NCBI GenBank assembly: GCA_001936135.1 | Contig: CP012813.1 | Coordinates: 1,860,001-1,924,000 of the forward strand | DNA: 64,000 bases | From: Saccharomycopsis fibuligera x Saccharomycopsis cf. fibuligera | Lineage: Eukaryota > Ascomycota > Saccharomycetes > Ascoideales > Saccharomycopsidaceae | Reading direction: 5' to 3' | In this document: in pieces, positions 47,945-60,800 of the stretch | Position numbering within the stretch: position 1 is the stretch's first letter | Layout: each line of letters starts with the position of its first letter | Position numbers and translations under genes: made by a program | The notes under the pieces: generated by a model | The model's input: the letters and a program-made list of their open reading frames with translations, nothing else | The model's database searches: none | What the model was told of the DNA's origin: nothing

Positions 47945-50105
47945 TCAGTCTTCATCTTCCTCAATATCACCATGTTCCCAGCATCCCTTTCTTTCCTGCT
48001 TGGCCACTTTCTCCAACTTGAGGAGCTCCTCCAACTCCTTGCCCAACAAACTCTTCTCCCAGCTCTTCAATTTCTTTCCCTTATTAACAATAGCATACCC
48101 ATTGGACACCAACTCCCTCTGCACTGACAAAGTAGGATTCTTCAATGCTTTATCTGGATCGTACAAAGTCAACCCAACTTCCACCCCCGAGCCCAAGCCC
48201 TCCGGGTTCTTTTTGTTTTCCAAAGCGATAAGTTTCTTATCAATGATCAATTCGTCCAAGAAATCCAATGCATCGTCCAAGTAGTTTGTTGGCTGGGATG
48301 GCGGTAATCTGACAAGCGCCAAACTAGCAGTGTGGCCCTGTGGTGCTAGTTTGTCCAAGGAGAACTGCGCAGGCAACTTGCGGAACGCTTTTGGTCCCGA
48401 GGTGACGTAGTCAACGTTACCGAAATCAATATGCTGGACTTTGAACTTGCGGGTCGAGGCATCGTAACCGAGGACTTTGCCTCTGTAAAATTTGCCGTTT
48501 TTGGAAAAGGCAACAGAGACCAAGTCTCCTTTGCGCGGAGCTGATGTTAACTCCTGAGGGTATGACGACGAGTTGGAAGTGGAGCTGGCAGCATTCACCC
48601 TAATTGGTTGGTTGTTGTGGAATTCGTGGAATTGTTTCATGAAGCTGATCAATTTCTCGCTTTCGGAATCAATCAACTGGAAGGCAATAACGCCCTCATC
48701 GGAAATATCATTGACTTCGATATCGTAATACTTTGGCTGCGCAGCAGGAGCATTACCGCCGGCTGCCGCAATTGAAGCATTAGCGGTAGCTTTGGTCAAG
48801 TCAGCAACATCTGCGTCTTCCTCACCAGCAACATCAGCATCAGCATCAGCATCAGCAGGGGTCCAGTTTTTCCAAACACCAATTCTTTGCTGCTGTGCTT
48901 TTTCCTGAGCATCCCAAAACTCGTCACTGAATTTAGTCTGGTCAATGGAAAATTCGTGAATTTCCGCAAACCCTTGGCTAAGCAAGCTATGCTGCAATGG
49001 CAAAGACTGGCCCGGTAAGAACAAGTTGCCAATAAAGCCGCCAACTTTGTCAGTGCTGTAAATTTGAATTTGCACGTCTCTTTGTAGTGCTTTTTTGGTT
49101 ACGTAATCCAAAGCAGCGTTTTGCAAAGCACTGTCTTTGCCTTTAGTGTTAGCAAGACCACCGAGCACCAAAACCAACTTGACGCCGTCTTTAGGAAGCA
49201 ATAAGCGGAATCTGTTTGGCGAAGAAACGTAGTCAACCACGGCGTTGATACGGGACCGGTTGCTGAATGTAGTGAGGAAGGTCTTGGCTCTACCAGCGTT
49301 TTCGCTAGCATCAACGATTCTCTCCGAAGGCGGCAACTTATTACTGTGCAAGCCTGTCTTCTTGTCGGCTGCCTTTTTCTCAGCTTCGATGAGGACGTCC
49401 CAGTTTGCGGATCTGGCGTCGTCGCCACGACGGTGTCTAACGACGGTGGCCCAACCTTGGGAGACAATCAACTCGCCCAAGTCGGACCCGTCGTGCAACT
49501 GGACAGAGATTAGTGGTCTTTCATCGAAGGAGTCGCTTTTTGGACGGATGCCGTCAATGGTGATTTGCAAGTGCTTGCCAATGATCTTCTTTCTAACAAA
49601 CTCCTTAGCAAACGGCACGAACGGAGCCTGAGATGGGTCAGAGTTACGTGGTGCTCTCAAGGACGACAACTGCACGGTGAGTTCCTGGTCGCCGTTTTCG
49701 CCAATTCTGATCACGATGGTATCAGCGCTGATCACTCTAGCAACCGTGGCTTCATAGCTGGAGCCAACCTTGATGGCAGTTTTGCTGTTACCGGAAGCAA
49801 CAGTAGCAGCAGCAGTAGCAGCAGCGTTTTTCCAAAGTCCGCGCTGCGCGACTTTTGCCAATCTTTCACTGGCTCTAAGCAATGCCATATCCTTAGCACC
49901 AACGCTTGTAGATTGCCAATCGACAACTTCGGCCAACCCGTTCTCCAAGATCTTTTCGGCAATGTTGCCTGCTGGGTGGATGATTTTGGCAATGTGGATC
50001 CCGTTGGCGGACTCTCCAACAATTGATAACTTAACGTTACGCAACAAGAGTCTCTGCTCGACAAAGTACTTGGCCTCGTTGCCGAATGGTTCACTGGCGC
50101 TTGCC

Positions 50106-50146
<41 letters not shown>

Positions 50147-50818
50147 GCCAGCGCCAGCAGCAGAAGCGCCAGCGCCCGATCTTGGTGACTTAATACCAGC
50201 AATCAAGACCGGCAAAACAGAATGGCGAGTCTTGTCCAAAAGCACCCTCACAAGCAATCTGTCGCCGCTAATGACTTTTTCCACGACGGCGTCCAAAGGC
50301 GCCTGGGATTGGGAGCGCTGCACATCGTCAAACAACAACTCGTTGCTGACGTCGATCTTGTTCTGGTGTCCCCAGAGCCCCACGCTGTCCGCCTTGGCCT
50401 TGCTCTGCAAGTCCGCCAACTGGTAGTACAACTCTTCGTCTTCGTCGAGCAAGGTCGAGTTGTTTTCCTTCAACTTCACCGCGCCCTGCTGCAAAAGGTA
50501 CGCAATCAAGCTATCAAAGATGGGGGTCTTGATGTCGCCAAACTCGCGCTTCGTGCCGCCGAGCCCCGGCAACGTGTAGAGCACCTGGAACTTGACGGTT
50601 TTGCCAATGAGCAACTTGCGCAAGATCTCGCGAGCCTGGAACGAGTAGACCTCGTTGAGGGAGAGTTTGGGAGCCTGGACGTACGCCAACGAGAGCTGGC
50701 GTTCCAATGGCGGCGTGCTGGTGCTGGTGCTGGTGGTGGCTGAAGTGGCTGGGACGAGGATGATGGTGTCGGCAGACAAGACTGCCTTGACTTTGGCAGA
50801 GTAGTACACTGATGTCAT
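47945..50818 (-). CDS. Tudor-SN / SND1-type staphylococcal nuclease-like protein
   Basis: 957 aa. Four SNase-like domains come first (about 5-155, 175-325, 345-500, 530-670), then a Tudor domain (RKGDLVSVAFSKNGKFYRGK..YDASTRKFKVQHIDFGNVDYV, about 755-810) embedded in a fifth, split SNase fold. This is the SND1/Tudor-SN architecture, a cytoplasmic RNA-binding protein and calcium nuclease linked to RISC, stress granules and RNA decay in other eukaryotes. Each SN repeat keeps the start pattern (YSAKVKAVLSADTIIL, LDAVVEKVISGDRLLV, YEATVARVISADTIVI). A poly-Ala tract (about 225-240) is coded by a GCN repeat. S. cerevisiae lacks this gene, S. pombe has it. Confidence 0.93.
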
Positions 50819-51385
50819 TTTGTTATTGTTGTTGTTGATGGTGGTGGTGGTGGTGTTAGTGGTGTTGAGTCAATTCAATATCAATATGCGTAGAAATGAT
50901 GACTTATTCATTGATTGACTTTGATCTGATATTCAGCAAAGAGTGCGTGGCCACCACCAGCGGGAGAGTAACTGAATAACGGCCACCGCCGCCGCCGCCG
51001 CCGCAGTGTGCAGCAGTCCAATAGCGCCAGGGCTCGTAACGGGCACGACATTCGACTCCCGCAATGGCCAGTTATATAACGAGGGTGCTACTACTACTTG
51101 CAACGGAAAGTGGCAATAAGAATAAACATATACGAATGTGAAAAATGTGATTGGTTGACAATTAGGGCTAAATATACAATTGGCGAAGACAAAAGAACAC
51201 TTTAAACTAAAATGTAAGAAAGAACGCGTGGCAGAAAGTAGAAGAAAGTAAACAAAAACCAAAACCAAACAGAATTAAAAAAAAAAAAAAAAATAAAAAA
51301 ATAAAAAACGAAAAGTTAATGGAGCGTGTGCGAGACCATGAGTAAATCAATAAATAAATAAATCAGAAACGCAGCTAATTGTTAT

Positions 51386-51418
<33 letters not shown>

Positions 51419-51455
51419 GCTGAAAGACAGATAGCTAGCTAGCTAGCTCAGGAGT
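50819..51455. other. Intergenic: Tudor-SN promoter and FLC 3' region
   Basis: 637 bp with a (GCC)n run near 50987-51003, an A-run near 51278-51292, a (TTG)n run at 51391-51419 and (TAGC)n near 51430-51446. No gene recognised. Confidence 0.55.
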
Positions 51456-52474
51456 TTAGAACTTTTTGCCGTAGGAAAGCTTGTTGATGTCCTCCTCGCT
51501 ATCGTACCCTTGCGTTCTGCGAACAGGACTAGCGTTAGCGGCCTCGTTAACCTGGTTAGCGTAGCCGCCGCTGCCGCGGCCCAGGTCAATAAAGTTTGCC
51601 GTCGTTGCTGGCTTGTTGCCGTAGTTGTTGTAGTTGGAGTAATCCACGGTGCCACTATTGGCTCCGCCGTGAGCGTTCGGGGTGTCGAGAAAGTTGAACT
51701 CGTCGTCGGCGGCGGTTGGCGAGTTTATTGGGGTGGCGGACAAGGTCCTCTGGTGGTTACCACCGTAGGAGTTGTAGTTATTTGCCGCGGTGCTGTTGAT
51801 TCTTGACGGTTTGGTAACGTTGGCAGAGATGCCATCGGTGCCAGCCGCGCCAGCAGCGCCAGCCGCACCAGCGGCAGCGCCAGCACCAGATGGCGATACT
51901 TGGTGTGGGGAGCCGAGAGTATTGCTAATGTTGTTGAGGGTTGGAATTTGGCTGTAGTTGGCATTGCCATTGTTTCTGGACAAACTGTTAGCTTTGGAGA
52001 GCTTGATGGCGCTAAGTTTTCTCGTTAATGAAGTCACTGGGTTGGCACTATTGCTGTAAGTGCCGCCAGCACCGCCAGCAGCAGCAGCATTATTATTATT
52101 ATTATTATTATTATTCTTTTTAAACGACAATGAACGGGCAATTTTGGAACCAAGGGACGCAGCAGCAGCACCGGCGCCACTGGCGGCGCCTAGCGGTTTA
52201 ACTTTTTCCACTGCTTCAGCGTCGCCGTCGTAGTCGTAATCGACATCATTAATGTTGGAGGAGCTTGTTCCGTTGACGGATCTTAATCTTTCAATTTGGT
52301 CCTTGGACTTTAGCTGCAAAGACTCCTCTGTCTCGCCGCCGCCAAGCAAGTCCCCTTTGGAGCTGACCATGTCCTTTAAGCGGTAAATTTCGTCTTCCCA
52401 GTTATTTTGATGATTCTTGGCCACAAGACCCAAGTCGAGCAACTCTTCGGCACCAGGGTTAGGAGTAGCAGTGA

Positions 52475-52506
<32 letters not shown>

Positions 52507-54362
52507 CCATTGCTGAAATAACCAACGCCGCCACTGCTGCTGTTATTGCCGTCGATGGACTTTTCGTCCATGAGCAAGGTGGAGTTTCTTTGGAAGGACG
52601 TTCTGTCGTCACCGGCTCTTCTGAATCTAGCGTCGGGCACTTTGGAAAGCAAGGCAATGGCAATGTATACGATAATGACGATAAGCAAAATCAACGAGAA
52701 GGCGGCATTCAAAATGAAAAAGATCCACCCCATGACGGAGGAGACTGCGCCGGGCTGGTTGAACAAATCGGAGAAGAAGACAAAAAAGAAGGAGTTGAGG
52801 CAAACAACGGTGGAGATGACAATGTTCAAGATATTGGTAGGTCTGTCCAAGTACGGCTTGTACTTGATGACGCCGGCCAAGTATGCCATATCGAGCAACC
52901 AAATGACAAAGGACTGGGTCTTGCCGGAGGCCTGGCACAAGCCAACAAAGATGGCCTTGACGAGGTTGAAGATCAAAAAGACGCCGCCCCACCAGTACAT
53001 GTTTGCATTGTACATGGTGTAGGAGAAGCCATACTTGTCCAAGACGTTTTGGTTGCCGTACAAGATGGCGGCGGGGTTCTTGTAGGTGGCGACACTGGTT
53101 CTTCCAAAGTAGAAGGCGCGGTAAGCGGCCCAACTGCTGATGCCCACGGCCATCACCAAAAACAAAATGGCCAAAATGATGACTGCTGGGGAGTCGCGCT
53201 GGGTGAACTCCCAGAGCGAAAAGATTGTAAGCTGGGTGAAGCCGATAGCAATGTAGCGTAGCAAGGCGCCCTTCATGATGGTTTTCCAGTTTGATCTGAA
53301 ATAAAAGGCGGTGGCTGGGTTCTTGATGATGTTGGCCCTGGCCAAGCCTTCAAGCACGAGCTTGGAGACGAGGATCACGCCGGCAAGCACGTAGCCGCAA
53401 AGAATGAAGAAGGTGAAGCCGGTAACGACAATGGAGGTGATTTCGATCTTTGCGTTGTAGCCAATTCGCTTGATGCCGCGGAGGACGGTCAACTTGCTGG
53501 AGCTGTGGACGACGAGGGCAGGGGCTCTTTTGCGGAGATACTCAATGGCTCTTTGCACCAAGACGGCCTTGTTTTTCTCTTTAAAGTACAAGGTTGGGGA
53601 GCCGCCGGTGGCCTGGACGTACCACCTAAAGATTTTTTGCATAAACTCGACTCTGATGAGCCCCATGGACCAGGCCAAATTTTCGGCCCACGCAGAAGCG
53701 ATGGGAGGCATGGTGTCGACGTGCAACATTGCGCTGGTGACGACGGACTGGAAGTAGGAGAAGAGGGCGAGGGAGTTGACGGAGATATGGGAGGCAGCGT
53801 TGGAGTTGCCAAAGGTGGAAAGCAAGGCAGAGACAAGCAAACCGAGACCAGCGACGACGGCGGTGGCCCATTTGGCGCCAACGTGAGAAACAGTCTTGCC
53901 GTTGTCAAAGTAGGCGGCCATGCAGGCCAAATCTTTGCCGGAGTTGTCTTCGACTCTGACTTTAACGTAGGCGTCGATATCAGGGACGGTGTAGGCAATG
54001 CCGGGAATCATGTCGGCGTACTGCTTGTTGAGGTACTCGGTGGAGTCGACAACGACCTGGCCCGAGTAGAGGGGGCAGAACTGCTTGAAGGACAAGGAGC
54101 ACAAGTTGATGGTCTTTTCAATGACCTTGAAGCCGTAGGCGTAGACCTCGATTTTGGCGGTGACATAGTCGTTGATTTCAGAGTTCAAGTCGAGGTCGTA
54201 AGTGAGGGCTCTGGAGTCTGGGTCGAAGGTGACGTTGAAGGTGGTGGCGGTTAGCTGGGAGTTTGCCATGCAGGGGACAAGGGAGGTGGCCTTGAGCTGA
54301 CGACGAGCGAGGGTCGAGGAGAAGAAGAGACAGAGCGAGAGGAGGTTTAGTAGGATTTTCAT
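51456..54362 (-). CDS. Flavin-carrier (FLC) family TRP-like membrane protein
   Basis: 968 aa. A signal peptide (MKILLNLLSLCLFFSSTLA) precedes a Cys-containing luminal ML-like domain (SLVPCMANSQLTATTFNVTFDP, SLSFKQFCPLYSG, KDLACMAAYFDNG). A TRP-like membrane region follows with about nine segments (about 165-595). FLC1-3 proteins sit in the ER or cell envelope and affect FAD import, wall integrity and calcium. The last 370 residues are a Ser/Asn/Ala/Gly-rich cytosolic tail with Asn and Ala tracts. Nearest in layout to FLC1/FLC2; I cannot tell which. Third positions are GC-rich and codons strongly biased, suggesting high expression. Confidence 0.93.
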
Positions 54363-54628
54363 TGTGGGTGGTGTAGATGTGGATGTGGGTGGATGTGGAT
54401 GTGGATGTGGATGTGGATGTGGATGTGGATGTGGATTTGAGGTCTAAGGGAAGAGGGTGGGCGTGTGGTATCTATGGGGGGGGGGGGGGGGAGTGTATTT
54501 ACTTGTAAGGGTATCTAAAGAAAGAAAGAAAGAGAGCGAAGAGAATGTGAGAGTGAGGAAGGGTGGTGTTGGTGTTGGTGTTGGTGGTGGATGGCTGGAA
54601 AAGAGATAGAAGAGAATAAAAAAACAAC

Positions 54629-54661
<33 letters not shown>

Positions 54662-55370
54662 TATGGCAGCGGTTGAAATTCAGCTAGACGGTGATTTACA
54701 GCAAAGAAAAAAAAAGGAAAACAGAAAACGGAAAAGGAAAAGGAAAAGGAAAAGGAAAAGCGGACGGCTGTGGTGTGTGTGGTGTGTGTGTGTCTTAGTA
54801 GCGCGGTGCGGTTGGTGTAGTAAGCAAGCGAAAAAGAAAGGAGTCTATTTTTAGCGTGGAGGGGGGGAGGGAGGCAGTGACAGGATTTGTTCAAGAGATT
54901 TCAAGAGTTTAAGAGAGAGACAAGCAGAAGAGAAGCAAAAAACTGGCTGTGCACACTACACTGCCTTGTTTGTTGCGTTGGCGTTTGTTTGTTGGCGTTT
55001 CTTGTCTTGTGTCGCGTACTGCTACACGCACTGCTAGACGCACCCCTTTTTTTTTTTCTTTTCCGCACCGCGCGTCCTTCACGTTTTTACTAATTCACTC
55101 TCTTTCTCTTTCTCAACCGCCTCCCACAGCTATCGCCAAGGTTGAACAGCCGCGATAAACGCCCAAACAAAGCTTACCAGCGTTTACCAGCGTTTATAAT
55201 AGCCGCCGACTCATCTCCCGCTGCTCCTGCCTACCGTAGAAGAATCGTAAAGATTGTAAATATTGTTTAATCACTAAAGCCAAAACTAAACAAAAGCAAA
55301 ACAAACAAACAAACAAACAAACAAACAAATAAATAAATAATAATAACAATAACAATAAGAATCAAAGACG
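54363..55370. other. FLC promoter region with dense microsatellites; SNT2 3' region
   Basis: 1.0 kb of stacked simple repeats: (GGATGT)7 at 54391-54432, 16 G at 54476-54491, 27 A at 54635-54661, (GGAAAA)n at about 54730-54758, and (AAAC)n/(AAAT)n at about 55298-55340 near the SNT2 stop. No gene recognised. Confidence 0.7.
54391..54491. repeat. Hexanucleotide repeat (GGATGT)7 and a run of 16 G
   Basis: Seven perfect GGATGT units occupy 54391-54432, preceded by imperfect ones. A run of 16 G follows at 54476-54491. They lie 30-130 bp upstream of the FLC ATG, so the FLC transcript leader may carry CCACATCC-like repeats and a C-run. Confidence 0.9.
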
Positions 55371-56607
55371 CTATACTACAAAATACAAACTATTTTCCAA
55401 CTGTTTAATCCCGTACAAGTCCTCGCTAATGGAAATATCATCAAGGTTTCGATAATGCTGTTTTTCTTTTTTTTTCTCTTCGTCTTGTTGGCCGCTCGCT
55501 TCTTCCTCGCCATTGCAAAAAGCGCACGCGTTTCCCCCACCGGCTCCACCGCTGCCGCTGCCGCTGCTGCTCCACCAGTTTGCAGTCCTGATAATCCCAC
55601 AAGTCCCGCAGTTCTCCGGCTTGTGGCATAACTGGCCGCCGCTGCTGCCGCCGCCGCCATTGCTCTCGCCATTACTGGCGCTGTTTCCAACATCACCGCT
55701 ACCGCTACCGCCACCGCCACCGCCAACCGGTGTGTCAATATCCATCAATTCATCGTCAAATACATAACTGTCAGCAACATCCACTCCGCTCATTGCGCCA
55801 CTGCCACCGCCGCCGCTGTTTCCACCAAGACTCAAATTAATAAACCCGTTATTACTACCATTCTCATCATTGTTGTTGTTATTTTGACCGCGCTTTGATC
55901 TTCCGTCCTTGTTGGTCTGTTTTCCTTTGCCGTTTCCAGCATCGTTTTTGGCACTGCTGGCATCAGTTGAGCCTGACAAACCCGCTCCCGCTCCCGCTCC
56001 TGCTGCCGCTGCCGCGTCGAGCAGCGCACGACCGCGATTTCTATTGCGGCGTAGCTCTTCTTTGACTAGTTGCATTTCCCGGTGTCTTAATGCTGGACCA
56101 GTGATTTTGTCCGCATACTGCTTGTATGTTTCAACGTAGAGCTGTAAGAGCGGTACTGACGGTTTGCCGGCGGCGCGTGTGCTGGTTGCCTGTGCGGATT
56201 TTTTAGTAGCGCTGCTGTCGTTGCCTTCAGCAGCAGCAGCAGCAGCATCGCTTTTGCTACTGCTTTGATTAGCAGCTATTTCAACATCCCCGTCCACATC
56301 AAGTAAGACGACCCGTTCACGGAGTGACACAATATTTGGTTCACTGCCCAACTCAAACACCTTGTCGTCGTTCGCGTTGCTGTTGTTATCCTTGCTGGTT
56401 TCTGTCTGTCCTGCTTCCACTGCCGCTGTCGCTGTCGCTGCTGATGACGAAGATGACGATGATGTCGGTGGTGGGTGCATCTTGCCATGATTCGCACAAA
56501 TAATAACAGGCACAGGAATCCCCACAATGCCGGACCTTTCCACCCTCACCAACTTTTTAGCCTTGAAATCAAAAACGTTGTCACTGGTGGTGCCAGCAAC
56601 CGCCGTC

Positions 56608-56641
<34 letters not shown>

Positions 56642-56645
56642 TCCT

Positions 56646-56679
<34 letters not shown>

Positions 56680-59600
56680 CTGCCCTTTTTTCCCACGTCG
56701 CTGGTGGCGTCGCCGCCGGCGGCTCCACCGCCATTGGCAAACTCCAACTCTGGCATGATCTTGAACCCAATAAAGTACCCACCAGAGTCCTGCGCACACG
56801 TTACATGCACTCCGCTTTGACACAACTCACAATTCACCACCAACCCGCTCTTGATCCCACAAACACCACACTGCTTGAACTCATTCTTGACCAAGCTAAG
56901 CGGCAAGTTGACCACTCCCTGCATTGACCTCGCATCCTCAAACTTGATTTCTGGCCCAAAAAGGCAGCAGATAACATGCGCCCACTTGAAACTGGTGGCG
57001 CAACGCTTCAAAGCATCAGGAAACGAAGTCGCCGCCCCAACAATGGCGCTATCGTGGTCGATTTCCTTAGAGTAGCAGAGACTGCACCCATAGTAAGTGC
57101 TGCATATTGGATGCAAATCATTGGAGCACGAATCGCAGCACCACTCCTTGTTGTACATTTTCAACCGCCCACCGTCGCTAGCCCCGGCATCAGCACCAGC
57201 ATCAGCATCAGCATCGGCACCGGCACCGGCATCCTTTTCTCTTGTAGATGGCACACGCACCGGCACACCATAACATGACGCATGGACGTTTAGCCCGCAG
57301 TTGGAGCAAATGATTATCTCTCCCAAATCGCCTTCCTCACAACTGCGGCAAACACAGCATGGCCGCTTGTTTGGTGCAAAAAGCCCATTCGAGCTGATTA
57401 TATGCTTCAACCCCGGCAGGTCCTTGGAGTTGGACGACTTCGTCTTTGGTGACAACGGAATGGTAAAATCGTCTTTTGGCTCCGGCAAGGAATTGTCAAA
57501 CTCTTGGGTTCGCGAGTCGTAATTCTCAAAATTATAAGTGTAGTTTTCATTGTAGGCGTAATGGTAGCCTGTGGTGGTGGCGGTGGCAGTGGCGGTGGCA
57601 GCGGCGGTGTCGCTAACTAGCTCGCTAATCGTAAGATCATTAACGTTTTTACTGCTTCCGTTCTGTCCCTGTTTTTTCTTGTCGTCGTGATTCTTCTTGC
57701 TGTCTGTGGTGTTCATGAGACTACTAAGAGTGGTTCTGGTTGGCGTGCCAGCAGCTGGCTTAATGCTCACAAAACTGCCGGCCCGTTCTTCTTCACTGCT
57801 GTTTTTAGCCACAGAGCCACCACTGGTTGCAGCTATGCTTCCGTTAGCTGGCTTGCCAACTGAGTCTCGCTTCTTTTTGGATTCGGACGTTGTAACGCTG
57901 CCACCAGCAGGCTCTTCTTTCTTGATCTTTGCTTCCTTAGCAGCAGCTGTAACAGCAGCTTTCTTTGACTGCTTTGAAGTCGCAGTGGTTGTTGCTTTGG
58001 TGGCAGGAACCTCGTTAGTCTTATCAGCAGCTGCGGCCGCTTTCCCACCCTTTGGTTTCTTTGCAACCACCTGTTCATCCAAACTTGGCGATGCAGATTT
58101 CCGCTTATTACCGCCAGCCACCAGTCTAGCAACTTTGGCCTTTTCCTTCTCTTCCAAAATCTTCAACGCATCCTCTGCCAACTCATACTCAACCTTCTTC
58201 TTCCATAAATTGCCACCGCGCTGATTAATCTTCTTCAACACCTCAAGCGGATCTTCCCAAGAAACAGCATACAATCGCCACAATTTAGCACACCGATGGC
58301 ATAACGCCACAACGGTTTCCTTTGGATCCGCGGGCGCCACTGGATGGCCAGCGGCTCTGAACCACTTTTTCGACTGTGTAGTCCGGCAATGCTTGCATTC
58401 GTAATGGCGGTGCTGTTTCGCAGAGCTTTCGTTATCGTAACTGGAATCATCATCAGCATCAGCCACAGAATCAACATAGTCGCTGCTTTTGGTTTTCTTA
58501 CTTGAAATCTTCTTATTGCGGCGTCCTTCGAAATTATCCCAGATTAAATGTCCGTTTGGTGTCTTCTTCCACAAGTAGTAAAATCTAACAATCATTCCAA
58601 ACTTTTGCGTACCAACATGGCGGTGCACCGGTAATAGCTCACTACCAAACATCCGCACCCCTTCTTCAAACCGTTTAACTTCTTCATCACTGAAAGTTGG
58701 CTCTTTCAACAGTTGCCTAGTGAACCCCTTAACAATTTGGAAACTCTTGTCAAAGTCAAAATTGGTGTCCAAGAGCGTCTTGAAAATTGCGTCTAAAAAG
58801 TTTGGTGTATTGTGGAAAATCTTGAGCTCTTTGGCAATTGGCCGACACTTCTTGAATACAAAAAAGTCAATGTCATTAGTAAGACTCCCATCGCCTTCGG
58901 GCTGTTTCCACATTAATGTTGATGAAGTTCCATCATCCAATCCTCTTTCAACGTACCCTGCCGGCCTTGGTTTAAGCCATGGCGGCAACTGCTTAGGCGG
59001 CGTATCTTTGTATTCTTCTGGAAGTTCAAGTCTTTTGATAACCGTTTTTGGCTCAACTGCGGCTTCAGCAGGGCTCCCATTACTGTTGCCGTTGCTGTTG
59101 CTGTTGCTGTTGCTGTTACTGTTGCTGTTGCTGTTGCTGCCACTGTTATTTCCAGTATTGCTGCCACCACCACCACCACCGATATTCTTTTCTTTGTCCG
59201 CTGATTTGGACTTTTTCCACCATCTCTTATATTTTCTCTTGCCAGTACCGACTCCACCAGTGTCTGGGTCATAATATACTTCGCGGTGACCAAACCAGTC
59301 GCCAATGTTGGCTTGGTGCTTCGTGCCGAGTCTCGATGAGGCTCTAGGATATGGACGATCTTCCAAATCCAAAGCGTCTTCTAGTCTGGCATGCATACCC
59401 AAATATCTGAATGGCCATTCTTCTTTTAGTCTCCGCTCTTCTAATGTCAATGCAGAATCTTTCTCTAAAAACTCAAGGGCCATTTTTTCAAATACCGGTA
59501 CCTGGTGCGGTGGCGTATCCGCCTCATCATCTTCACCATTCTCTGATTTCGCCGATAATGCATCATCAGCTTTGCTAGTTTCATCTTGTTTTTCCGCCTT

Positions 59601-60800
59601 CTTTTCCTTTCCCTTTTCCTGATCAAGTTCCTCGATTCTACCATTATCCCGGTTCTGTTGTCTTCGTAAATTGTCCTTCTGAGCTTTTCTTAATTCATCA
59701 TCAAGTTCCTTGGAACATTTGGCACAACTCCAACTATACCCTCTGGATGGTTTCTTCAAAAGCGGCGGAGACAAACACAACATATGGTACCAATCGTTAC
59801 ATTTTGCACATTCTACAGAGTCAGAAATTGAGCACCATTGGTTGCACTTGACACAATTCTTGGGAGTCACCAACAAATCTTCACCACGACCTGCTTCCAC
59901 AAACACATACGCAAATCTTTTCTTTAAAGCCTGCTGATAGTTTTCTGGTAAATTGATTAGTTTATGAGTGGGCAAAATGTCGTAAAATTTAATCATGTAG
60001 CGGTCAAACAATTTCTCAAACCAGAAATGTGAAGGCTGGCATCTGTAATCCACCAAATCGGTAATTTCGTCACGATGTTTAACGGTAATTTTACCTCTAA
60101 AGCTGGATATTGGACAAAGGTCGGTATGCATGGTGGCGTAAACTAGCCGAGAATCGCTGGATTGCCGCAAAATATCTCTGGGGCGGTAGTACCAATTCAT
60201 CTTGACTTCGTAATTATCAACGGCGTTCATGTTCGCATTCGACTTGAGGTTTCTTTTCTTGTAAAAACCCATAATGCGACCAATGTAGTAAGGCTCACTT
60301 GGCGGCTCGGAAACCATAAAGATATGATCGCCTCTAGTTAGCGTCACCCCATTGCCCATATCGATAGTAGTTCGTGCTCCGTTTGTGAATTTGGCGGCAG
60401 AAAGATCCACCAAGTTTGGGAATTTGGGGTCGTTCTTGCGAGCTGGAGGTTGCCAATTGTTAGGAATTTCTGATCGAATAAAAACAGTACTTTCTTTCAG
60501 TGGTATACTGCTATTGCTGCCACTATTATTGTTGCTATTGTTGGTACTGCTAATGTTGGATTGGCTACTGCTATTACTCTTGCTATTTTTGGAAACGCCC
60601 TGATTGCCGCTGTTTCCCAATCTTGGGGTTTTAGTTGGCGACACTGAGCTTGATGCGGACAAAACACCATCTTTAGCCCTTAGTTGTGTTTTGTCATTAT
60701 TGAATTTATCACTAACAACATCCACGTCTTCCGAAGGTTCGCTTTCGTTGTAGTTTCTGATCTTCTGAGCTGCTTTCCTTCTGGGTCTTGCGGTTCCCAT
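55371..60800 (-). CDS. SNT2: Snt2-type chromatin protein (BAH, PHD, SANT, extended PHD)
   Basis: 1809 aa. Snt2 reads histone H3 and partners Ecm5 and Rpd3 in S. cerevisiae, with roles in stress-induced transcription. Domains in order: BAH (about 145-275, GDHIFMVSEPPSEPYYIGRI, then WYYRPRDI), PHD1 (about 315-362, CVKCNQWCSISDSVECAKC.DWYHMLCL), SANT-like (about 690-750, FSDEEVKRFEEGVRMFG), a GATA-like CxxC..CxxC zinc module (about 800-845, CKHCRTTQSKKWFRAAG, then CHRCAKLWRLY), and an extended PHD (about 1145-1340, RPCCVCRSCEEGDLGEIIIC through GVHVTC). A C-terminal CxxC pair (CGTC.., ACAFC) resembles a second GATA-like knuckle. It is longer than the 1403-aa S. cerevisiae protein because of Ser/Gly/Ala/Asn inserts, including Gly-Asp and Ala runs. 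Nuclear. Confidence 0.93.

Noticed and set aside
52407-54254. Long plus-strand frames opposite the FLC gene (up to 284 codons), and similar ones opposite Tudor-SN and SNT2
   Set aside because: Antisense shadows caused by GC-rich, biased codons in the real minus-strand genes.
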